Of a stretch of 64,000 nt of DNA, positions 14,801 through 26,800 are shown piece after piece. A model generated the notes under the pieces. It saw only the letters and a list, made by a program, of their open reading frames with translations. It did no database searches and was not told the origin of the DNA. Origin of the DNA: Lamellibrachia columna (Eukaryota > Annelida > Polychaeta > Sabellida > Siboglinidae); the NCBI GenBank assembly GCA_963662155.1, contig OY759262.1:61107010-61171009 (forward strand), written 5' to 3'. The translations under genes and the position numbers were made by a program. Numbering within the stretch: position 1 is the first letter of the stretch; every line of letters starts with the position of its first letter.

Positions 14801-17800
14801 GAGTTAGCCTGCCATTTACAGATGATTCATCAACATTGCTAGAGGCCCAGGTTGGCATTGTCTAGTCTAGTCAGGCTGCTGACATTCAATCTTATGAAGC
14901 AGGTGCAAGACGCAAGCGGCATACTGAGGTCATTTAAAGTCTGTAATGGCCAGGCCTATTTACATGTAGCAATTTCAGTTGTGGTCCTAAATCTCCGGCT
15001 AATGAAGAAACCAGGAGGCAGGAGTGACGCAGTGATGTAAAAAGTTTGCCGATACCTCAGGGCTGACGTGTGATGTCAGGCGCAGCTGATAGGAGGAGCC
15101 ACCAGAAATTGTCTGGCGCCAATTGATGGATCAACATTCAAAGCAGAGTTGGCATCATGGCAGAAATGTCTTCATAGTTTCCTATGAAGTCTGCTGCATT
15201 CTGCGTAGTTCTGTGTGTTTCAGGCACCATGTCCACTCTTCTCTGTTCCTGCTAGTTTCCATGAAAAAGTCACCATTTACCATAAAGAGAAACTAACTGT
15301 TAACACCAATATAATTAGATTCAGCCATCCAGAACTTGGCCACCTGGCCATTTCGGTGAAAGTGTGCTGATAATATTTGTAGTGACATGACTGTTTTTGA
15401 TTAATGACAACACGGTGATTATCAAGAGTTGAAAGCCGGCTCTCAAGCTGTGAACATTTCAGTTAAAACATAGTCGCCACATCTTCATCAGTGGTGCTTA
15501 ATGGCACAACTGAACCCTATGGAACTGCACGCTTCCAATCTTGGTGCAGATTGGGTCCATGCACAAAATGCATCGTTTTACACCCAAAAGTCACACTTTC
15601 GTCCCTTATAACTTGGTTCAAATGACATCCTTACCAGTATTGTTTTGTATAAATGTTGAAATATAAAGTTAAAATTCCTTTGCCATTTGATTAAACACAT
15701 TGCGAATCAAGTTTGTTGATATTCAGGTTTGTAGGGCATGAATAGTTTAAGTAATATGTCAATAGTTTAAGTAATATGTCAATAGTTTAAGTAATATGTC
15801 AAAAGTTTAAGTAATATGTGCAATCAGTTGAATAAAAGAAAGACTTTTGTTAAAATCATTGAAAGAATTTACTTTGATCGTTATGTCAAGTAACTTTTCT
15901 TCAAACTTAAAGATGGTTATATAACACAAGACAGTATAAGCAGACAGACAGTGTAGATTGGATATATGAAACAGATTCATTCTCCCAAGGATCATAAATA
16001 GCACAGGTACAAATTACCTGCTGACTGTGTAGATGTAAGCAGCATAAAGTTGTTGTAACACGCAGTAGATGACTTTCAGCCAGAGGGTGTGCCACACATA
16101 GAGATGGGGTAGATTGGAGTGTGCAGGTGTACATGTAATGTAAGACTCCATAAAGCAATGAGGTCTGTGTTCACAGGTTATCTGGGACGTGCAACTTTGG
16201 ATGGCAGTCTTGTTAAATAACTGGGAGTAAATGAATCAGAAGTGGAAACACATGTGCAGTTAACAGTATTTATCAAGCATGTTGTATCGGCAACTTCTTG
16301 TAAATTAAAATGGCTTGTTTATAGACCTATAGGGTGTAATTACTTGGGTATGTTTGTGGTAGTTATAAATACCCGGTGTGAGATCAATTAATGACATGCT
16401 CTCAGTGGATTTAGGTAGTTATGCTTTGTACATGTGTACCTTGTACTTTGTACATGTGTACCTTGTACTTTGTACATGTGTACCTTGTACTTTGTACATG
16501 TGTACCTTGTACATGTGTACCTTATACTTTGTACATGTGTACTTTGTACATGTGTACCTTGTACTTTGTACATGTGTACCTTGTACTTTGTACATGTGTA
16601 CCTTGTACTTTGTACATGTGTACCTTGTACTTTGTACATGTGTACCTTGTACTTTGTACATGTGTACTTTGTACATGTGTACCTTGTACTTTGTACATGT
16701 GTACCTTGTACCTGTGTACCTTATACTTTGTACATGTGTACTTTGTACATGTGTACCTTGTACTTTGTACATGTGTACCTTGTACTTTGTATATGTGTAC
16801 CTTGTACTTTGTACATGTGTACCTTGTACTTTGTACATGTGTACCTTGTACTTTGTACATGTGTACCTTGTACTTTGTACATGTGTACTTTGTACATGTG
16901 TACCTTGTACTTTGTACATGTGTACTTTGTACATGTGTACCTTGTACTTTGTACATGTGTACTTTGTACATGTGTACTTTGTACATGTGTACCTTGTACT
17001 TTGTACATGTGCATCTTGCTATAATAAAATACAGCCATGTAGCAAAATATATTGAAAATTTTACTATTTCGGAATACCTTAAATAATATGTCCATAAGTA
17101 ACTTGTTTTCACAGATATTACCTCATGTATTTGTGATATTGATTTTACACACCTTTTTGTATACTGGCTGTTTATTTTAAACTCTTGTCAGCAATGTGCA
17201 TAAATGAAACTAAAACACAAATTGAGTGAAGATGTTCAACAGACTGGACAGTTCAAATTAGTAATATTTTTAATTATTTCATAGTCAATTTACTATTTTC
17301 TTTCCATGACGTTTCTTCGACTGTTATCAGCAATCTTCTTTAGATGACTACTGCTGTCGCCATCTAGCGGTAGTCATCTGAAGAAGATTGCTGATAGCAG
17401 TCGAAACATCACGGAAAGAAAAAGGTAAACTGAATGAAATAAGTAAAAATATTACTCATTAAAACACAAATTGTTTAATCAATTAATACAAAAATAGATG
17501 GTACGAAGACAGTGCAAATTTGATAGAGGGTGTCAATATTTCATTATGAAATCCACACCGGGGGTGTTTATATTATGAAATATTGACCCAAGGGTAAAGA
17601 TTGAAGGGGTGAAAATTTCATCTCACACCAGTCAATGCTCATTTATTCAGGCATTCCTAGTTCAGCTCACAGGATATAATCAACTATAGTGTCTCTCTTT
17701 GTCAAACTGTGGCGTTCTTGCTTTGAAGCTATCCCGTCCGTCTAACAGTTCACATCAATAAATGATGTATTCATTAAATGTCAAAACAAATGTTCCATGA

Positions 17801-20800
17801 AAAAACATGTTTTTTAAGTCACTTTTATAGCATGATCTCTGATTTGGTGGCTTTCTTGAGGCAATGTAGTGCAATTGTTATGCACCAGGTGGCAGCTGCA
17901 GCTGGCTAGCCACATAATGAAATGAAAAGCCATGTTGATGCATGGACACTCTGTCTTCATATAGGAGACAGTGTCCTGTCAACAACTAAAGGTCAGTTGA
18001 CTGGATCCTGTCATCAGAATGCCACAGCTCATGTAGAGGGCACTCTCGGTAAACTTGGAGGATAGATCCTGTCCGCAACTTGTCTTACAGCTTCTAGTTC
18101 CTGACCCCATTACTCAGTTGTGGTCTTCTTGGATTTGTAATACATCATTGGATTATATGGCAGCCAACAGACTGTGTCAACAAGCCATTTCTTGTACCAG
18201 TAGTTTCTTCAACACACCTCGTGTCGCTTTTTATGCGCCTTGGCTTTTTTATAGAACATCTCACATTTCTAGATCCACGTTTCTATTGGCTATGTTCTGT
18301 CAGAAATGTGGGATGTCTCGGTGTAAGATGCGCCTGACTTGGACATTTTGGTCACATGTGTTTTGCTTGAGTAGTATTTCACACGCCGGACGGATGCGTT
18401 GGCGTAAACTCAATAAAATCTCCTTGTTCAGTTTTCAGTAGTCGAGCTTAAATAGCAGAACCTGATACCATGTTCTGCCTTTTTTTGTTAGTGACAGTGC
18501 TTTAGACCACTTCTGTAGACAAAGCAGTTTGTTTATGTTTACATGTGTATGTAATATATGCGCACAATCCTATTAACGTAACAAACATGTGAGTTAATGT
18601 TATAATCAGAATTATTCTTACATAAATAGTAAGTTGAACAAAATGTGTTCAGTGTTTGATTTCTCACCAAGATGACATTTCATGTTCCGAACAAACAAAG
18701 TATTTCCTTTCAGACATTCTCAGTAACAAGTTATTTAACACAATGTCACTTTAGTCTAGACAAGAGAAAGCATGGAAATGACTTGTGCAAACATTGGCGC
18801 ACTAAATTGGTTTCTCAATCATTTGTGACACATATAGCTTTCTGTGTGTGACTGGTTAGTATCAATGGGAAGAAGAAATAAGACTAAGTTTGAAAGTACA
18901 TCCTACATTGAATACTTAGTTGTGATACAATTACAACAGCTCAAGGAGCCATCTGAATAGAGGATTATAGAAATATGTATTTTTAATCACTACATAGCAA
19001 ATGGTCCCAGTGCAAAGCATGCTGGGATAGTAGTTGACCTGATGTACTTGTACATCTAGTTAATATTTTTATTCATGTTTTAGGAGCTGTGGTTATGCAG
19101 ATATTTACTGTTATACCATTGTTTATCCATTGACAGAAGTCTATTTTATAGAAAATCAAATTACAAATTAAATTACTTGGTCATGTGTAAAGATACATGT
19201 ATTTATCATGTGTGTCGGCCGAGTTGGGCACTGTAATGTGATGATGGAAACATGTATTTATCATGTGTGTCGGCTGAGTTGGGCATTGTAATGTGATGAT
19301 GGAAACATGGCAGTTAGAGCTGCTGACTGTCAGTCGGGAAGACCAGGGGTTGTGTCCACATACTGCCATTTTGAAACTTGGGCAATATTGTTCACCCCAC
19401 TTTGGTCCCTTCCACCTGGTAATGGGAGAAAGGAAATGGAAAAAACTCACAGAGCCAATGGTCCCGATCTACAAAAACCCAGATGGATGCTGCTTCATGA
19501 TGAAGTAAGCGCCATGAGCACCTTGTCAAAGGCGGACACGAGTGCTGTATAAGACCACATACACATTACTATAAAAGGATCATATGTGGCAGACTATTCA
19601 CGCAAAGAAAAACAGACCTAAACTGAACCAAGTTGTTAGTCAGACTAACTAGAACTGTGAGTACAGCTGCAAGCAAGTGTCACATCAAACTTCACTTAAT
19701 CTGCGAGCGAGATGGCAAACAATTTGCAGAGGGATTACAACAGCCTCTCTGATATTGATTACTTTGATTGTTGACTGCAGACCCTCCTATCGTCTACAGC
19801 AGGTCATTTTTCCTGTTCATTATGACTCTGTGCAATCAGGTTTTTATCTCCTCTTTGTGAATGTTGAATCGATTCGGTGAAGTGTCAATTCAGGAGTCAA
19901 TTCACTGAAAAAGGAGCTTCCTGACCACATTTGCCTCTCAAAGGTTGAGCTAGTGTATTTCTTTAGATGTTGGTATGAGTGTGTGTTGATAAAAAATATC
20001 ACAACCATCATTCCAAGACTTTCCCCACATATTTAAACTTCATATTTAAACTTCATATTTAAACTTCATATTTAAACTTCATATTTAAACTTCATATTTA
20101 AACTTCATATTTAAACTTCATATTTAAACTTCATATTTAAACTTCATATTTAAACTTCATATTTAAACTTCATATTTAAACTTCATATTTAAACTTCATA
20201 TTTAAACTTCATATTTAAACTTCATATTTAAACTTCATATTTAAACTTCATATTTAAACTTCATATTTAAACTTCATATTTAAACTTCATATTTAAACTT
20301 CATATTTAAACTTCATATTTAAACTTCATATTTAATCTTCCTCAATTCATTAGTGACATTGTGAATCAGTTTCATTGATGCTCCAATCTGGGGTGTGTGA
20401 TTACTTAAGTAACATGTACAGTCAGAATAACAGTGTATACTCTGGTTAAAATCATCAAAACAATAGACTTTGATTGTTAGATTAGGTAACTTGAGAAAGT
20501 GTGAATAGCCTTATATGTTTAACAAGAGATTTAACAAGAGATTCAACAAGATTGTCATCTGAGGCAAAGGCCCAGATGACAAGTGGACAAGGAAGCCATT
20601 GATTTATTAAGAGTCCAACAGTTTTTTCATCTATGTGTAATGAGATATGCGGCAACCTTGTTTTTAAACATACTCACGCTGCTAGCATTTACACAATCTG
20701 TGGATAATTTATTCCATTCATTTATTGTTCTCAGTGAGAACGAATATTTCGTCATATCCAAGCTAAATGTTATATGTTATAGTATTGTTCTTTTTTCACC

Positions 20801-23800
20801 ATATTTTGATTGGAATTGGTTAAAAATAATGTAACAGTTTGTTCAATGATTTCATCAAAAATAAGTAAAAAAAATTGTACAACGAGCAAGCATGTCATAG
20901 TGGATGTCATAGTGAATGTTGTAGTGGATGTCGTAGTGGAAGTCATAGTGGATGTCGTAGTGGATGTCATAGTGGATGTCGTAGTGCATGTCGTAGTGGA
21001 TGTCGTAGTGGATGTCGTAGTGGATGTCGTAGTGGATGTCGTAGTGGATGTCGTAGTGGATGCCGTAGTGGATGCCGTTGTGGATGTCATAGTAGATGTC
21101 GTTGTGGATGTCATAGTGGATGTCGTAGTGGATGTCATAGTGGATGCCATAGTGGATGTCATAGTGGAGAGGTTAAATTTTTCATGAAATGAGTATGAAA
21201 TGAAACAAGCAAAAAATCTAATTGATGAATGACCTTTAAGTCTTAGAAACACATAATATTATCTATTCTTAGGTGTTGTGACTGCTGAAGACAAATGCTG
21301 ATGTCGTGACTTAGAACCACTGCGAAGTGTGAGCCACAGGCTGATCAATATTTAGATTGGTTCTCTTCTTCAAAAGAAATGTGTTTTCCGGAAGCTTCTT
21401 TGTTATTAGTGAAATGGCCCCCCAAGGCTAGTAGACTTGGCAGCAGTAGCCATAGACTTCAGCATTGGTTGAACTGATGAAGGGTGATGGAGGAGATATT
21501 CACCATCAACATTGTTGCCAACTGTTCTGTCATGTCCTCATACATTGTTGCCAACTGTTCTGTCATGTCCTCATACATTGTTACCAACTGCTGTGTGGTC
21601 CACCATTCTTTCCATAGCTTGTGTAGTTAATCATCTCATTTGTTTGTCCATCTGTCTGGCTGTCTGTCTGTCCAGTCTATCTATCCTTATGTCTGTCTGC
21701 CTGTCCATTTATCAACTTGTTCGTTTGTCCGTGTAACATGGGACGCTGTGGCACAGCAGTCAGAGCTTTGGACACTCAGTTGAGGGGTTCGTTCTACCTG
21801 GTATCTGTGTCAGGGGAAGTAAGAGATCCCACACATGGGGTAAATAAAAGATCCCACACATGGGGTGAATAAAAGATCCCACACATGGGTAAATAAAAGA
21901 TCCCACACATGGGGTAAATATGTAACCTGTCATGAACTCAGTAACTCTAGTATAACAAAATATTCAGCAAGTTCAAGGTGGGGTTAACTAAAAGAAGTCT
22001 CATGGTTTGCAAATGTGCCGTTTTCCCAGTTCGTAGATATAGATATTTTTTGTGGATGCACCCACCTGCCGTCCGTCCGTCCGTCCGTCCGTCCGTCCGT
22101 CCGTCCGTCCGTCCGTCCGTCCGTCCGTCCGTCCGTCCGTCCGTCCGTCCGTCCGTCCGTCCACCCCTGTGTTACATGTTATAGAAACTTAGGCTGAGAT
22201 GTTGTGGACATGCAACAGGGACAGATCATTGCGTTATTTCCTGGTTGATTAATGAATGAAGTATCAGCCTTGTTGAGATAGAGCCATCTTATGAAGATTT
22301 TGTGCACCGTGAAAAAAATATCTATATCTATGAACTGGGAAAATGGCACATTTGCAAACCGTGAGACTTGTGCTATGCACAAGTTTTAATGTCTGGTTGC
22401 TGGTTGACAGTAATTTTGCACACAGTGTGGGTCTGCCTGACATTGGTTTCAAAATTATGTGCCGTCCTCAACATAAGTGTTTCCCTTTTCTCCAGACCTG
22501 AATCCCCTGAAGGCGAGTTCGTTTGAGCCGAAGCCGCCGCGGAACCAGCCCAAGGTGGTGCCCGTGGACCAGCAGTACGAGGTGCGGTGTATCATCCCTA
22601 AAGGACTGCCCGCCCCAGCACTGCGGTAAGTAGTTCTGGGGGTTTATATGTAGCTGTGAGGTAGAGTACGAGGTGCAGTGTATCATCCCTAAAGGACTGC
22701 CCACCCCAGCACTGCGGTAAGTAGTTCTGAGGGTTTATATGTAGCTGTGAGATAAAGTACGAGGTGCAGTGTATCATCCCTAAAGGACTGCCCACCCCAG
22801 CACTGCGGTAAGTAGTTCTGAGGGTTTATATGTAGCTGTGAGATAAAGTACGAGGTGCAGTGTATCATCCCTAAAGGACTGCCCACCCCAGCACTGCGGT
22901 AAGTAGTTCTGAGGGTTTATATGTAGCTGTGAGGTAGAGTACGAGGTGCAGTGTATCATCCCTAAAGGACTGCCCACCCCAGCACTGCGGTAAGTAGTTC
23001 TGAGGGTTTATATGTAGCTGTGAGGTAAAGTACAAGGTGCAGTGTATCATCCCTAAAGGACTGCCCACCCCAGCACTGCGGTAAGTAGTTCTGAGGGTTT
23101 ATATGTAGCTGTGAGATAAAGTACGAGGTGCAGTGTATCATCCCTAAAGGACTGCCCACCCCAGCACTGCGGTAAGTAGTTCTGAGGGTTTATATGTAGC
23201 TGTGAGGTAGAGTACGAGGTGCAGTGTATCATCCCTAAAGGACTGCCCACCCCAGCACTGCGGTAAGTAGTTCTGAGGGTTTATATGTAGCTGTGAGGTA
23301 AAGTACGAGGTGCAGTGTATCATCCCTAAAGGACTGCCCACCCCAGTACTGCGGTTAGTAGTTCTGGGGTTTTATATGTAGCTGTGAGGTAGAGTACGAG
23401 GTGCAGTGTATCATCCCTAAAGGACTACCCGCCCCAGCACTGGGGTAAGTAGTTCTTGGGGTTTATATGTAGCTGTGAGGTAGAGTACGAGGTGCAGTGT
23501 ATCATCCCTAAAGGACTGCCCGCCCCAGCACTGGGGTAAGTAGTTCTGGGGGTTTATATGTAGCTGTGAGGTAGAGTACGAGGTGCAGTGTATCATCCCT
23601 AAAGGACTGCCTGCCCCAGCACTGGGGTAAGTAGTTCTGGGGGTTTATATGTAGCTGTGAGGTAGAGTACGAGGTGCAGTGTATCATCCCTAAAGGACTG
23701 CCCGCCCCAGCACTGCGGTAAGTAGTTCTGGGGGTTTATATGTAGCTGTGAGGTAGAGTACGAGGTGCAGTGTATTATGCCTAAAGGAATGCCCACCCCA

Positions 23801-26800
23801 GCACTGCGGTAAGTAGTTCTGAGGGTTTATATGTAGCTGTGAGGTAGAGTACGAGGTGCAGTGTATTATGCCTAAAGGACTGCCCACCCCAGCACTGGGG
23901 TAAGTAGTTCTGGGGGTTTATATGTAGCTGTGAGGTAGAGTACGAGGTGCAGTGTATCATCCCTAAAGGACTGCCCACCCCAACACTGGGGTAAGTAGTT
24001 CTGGGGGTTTATATGTAGCTGTGAGGTAGAGTACGAGGTGCAGTGTATCATCCCTAAAGGACTGCCCGCCCCAGCACTGCGGTAAGTAGTTCTGGGGGTT
24101 TATATGTAGCTGTGAGGTAGAGTACGAGGTGCAGTGTATCATCCCTAAAGGACTGCCCGCCCCAACACTGGGGTAAGTAGTTCTGGGGGTTTATATGTAG
24201 CTGTGAGGTAGAGTACGAGGTGCAGTGTATCATCCCTAAAGGACTGCCCACCCCAGCACTGCGGTAAGTAGTTCTGAGGGTTTATATGTAGCTGTGAGGT
24301 AAAGTACAAGGTGCAGTGTATCATCCCTAAAGGACTGCCCACCCCAGCACTGCGGTAAGTAGTTCTGAGGGTTTATATGTAGCTGTGAGGTAAAGTACGA
24401 GGTGCAGTGTATCATCCCTAAAGGACTGCCCGCCCCAGCACTGCGGTAAGTAGTTCTGGGGGTTTATATGTAGCTGTGAGGTAAAGTACGAGGTGCAGTG
24501 TATCATCCCTAAAGGACTGCCCGCCCCAGCACTGCGGTAAGTAGTTCTGGGGGTTTATATGTAGCTGTGAGGTAGAGTACGAGGTGCAGTGTATCATCCC
24601 TAAAGGACTGCCCACCCCAGCACTGCGGTAAGTAGTTCTGGGGGTTTATATGTAGCTGTGAGGTAGAGTACGAGGTGCAGTGTATCATCCCTAAAGGACT
24701 GCCCGCCCCAGCACTGCGGTAAGTAGTTCTGGGGGTTTATATGTAGCTGTGAGGTAGAGTACGAGGTGCAGTGTATCATCCCTAAAGGACTGCCCGCCCT
24801 AGCACTGGGGTAAGTAGTTCTGGGGGTTTATATGTAGCTGAGAGGTAGAGTACGAGGTGCAGTGTATCATCCCTAAAGGACTGCCCACCCCAGCACTGGG
24901 GTAAGTAGTTCTGGGGGTTTATATGTAGCTGTGAGGTAGAGTACGAGGTGCAGTGTATCATCCCTAAAGGACTGCCCACCCCAGCACTGCGGTAAGTAGT
25001 TCTGGGGGTTTATATGTAGCTGTGAGGTAGACTGCTGAGTTTGCCTGTAACTTGGTGGTAATTTTTCTCAAATCTCTATAACTCCCACAGGGGGCTTTGT
25101 AAATAGAAAATCCAAAAACATTTGGATGTGGGTGCGGGAGGTGAAGGGTCCACTGATTATTTAGTATTTTCCAAGTTAGGGGCTTTGTAAAAAAATTCAA
25201 ATTATAAAAAAAATTGGGTATGGGTGAAGGGTTCACATGGATAAAAAAATTATAAGGTATATTTTTTACAATACTTATATTTTACAACAATCGGCATTCC
25301 ATTCACTGCATTAGCAATGCGTATACAGTGCATCCAATTTTCCATTTTGTTGTTTTTGGATGGGGTGTTGGTGGATGGAGTAAATCCTATCCAATTGTTT
25401 GGAAAATTTGAATTTTTATATTTACAAATCCCCTTACAGTGACCACACTAGCTCCTGAACGAAGTATTAACATATCAAACTAAGCTGACAACATAGCCAT
25501 ACATTACCAGCCAACATAGCGTCTGCAACACAAACCAGCAGACGTAGCCACATGTTGCAGACAGGAGATGTCTGGAGACGGTGCAGTAATATGCAAACTA
25601 GATTCTAAAAATTGTTTCCTTAGGCATCAAACGTCAGCTATAATTAATGAAAGCTTTATTAAGTTGCACTGAGGTGGATTAACTGGGGATCATCCGTGTA
25701 TCATCCCAGCTTTAATCCAGCACAATATCAGCAAAATCCCTTGTGTAAATCTACATAATTAGTCATCTTCATGATTTATTCCTCGGCCTGAAGCAGTTGG
25801 TTTTTACACCATGCAGTGTTCGGGGAACTTCGTGTGTGCAACATTCCGTGCTTACAGATGAATATTTGTACATCAACAACATGACATGCCTCGCAGCCAT
25901 ACATTATCTACTGCCAATGCTTCATTAAGTGTGCATGCGTTTTGCATTATTTTATCTGAAAACCTGAATGCCATACTAATGAAAGTGTCCCAAACTTGCC
26001 ACGTCATCGTCATCGGAAACCTCATGTTTTACACAATTTGCATGCAGTTTTTATCTTCAAATATGTTGATAAGCTAAAAAGTAACTTTGATAAATTGGTA
26101 AAAAAGGTAAATTGGAATTAATTTAAGCTAGTAGGTAGTTTTAGTTGCTTTTTATGCATCTGGAATCAGTCTTCTTATGAACATATTTGATGAATAAACT
26201 GCTAAACTGAAGCTGAATTCAGATGTGGCAAAAGAAGTTGCAAACAACTGCATGATACAGCCGTGGCTAAATATTACAGTTGTATATATTTATATATATG
26301 GTTAGTTTTAATACAGTTTATTTGCATTTACTGTGTGTTATGTTTCATATTTTTATTTTATTTTTATAAAGCGCATCGAGGTTTAGAAGAAACTGTACTA
26401 TATAAAAATATATTGATAAGTATTATACAGCCTGTATGTGTGTTTTGGTGTCTCAGTTAATTGGTATCTTGATCAAGTGGTATCCAGTTGGGTTGTCATC
26501 AAAGTTTGCCAATTTTTTGGAAGTATTTGTCTTGGATGAGAAATAAAAACCGCACCTTCCACCTGGTGTCTATGAGGAAGTGAGTGATTCCACGTAGGGG
26601 GTGGACCCACATAGGGGGTGGACCCACATAGGGGGTGGAACCTAAGCTATTGTAGTCACCGCCACACCTAATGATACATCAGAGTAACATTCTTTACCTG
26701 TTACAGTGCCACAGGTAGTATAGTTAGCAAATGTTACACCTGTTACCTGAGTGGCAGTCTCTGCCGCAGGTGGGCTCTTTGATCTCACTTGATTGATGGC

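Noticed and set aside
16378..17112. Up to six overlapping Cys/Val/Tyr-rich frames of 120-225 codons
   Set aside because: All are readings of the GTACATGTGTAC minisatellite.
18055..18441. 128-codon + strand frame
   Set aside because: No recognisable domain, no splice or promoter context, lies in a PTK7 intron.
21738..21815. Possible tRNA gene
   Set aside because: Has A- and B-box-like motifs but no closed acceptor stem, and the same tail recurs elsewhere; better explained as a SINE head.
22576..25032. CRISPR-like regular array
   Set aside because: No unique spacers; the whole 91-bp unit is repeated, and this is animal DNA.
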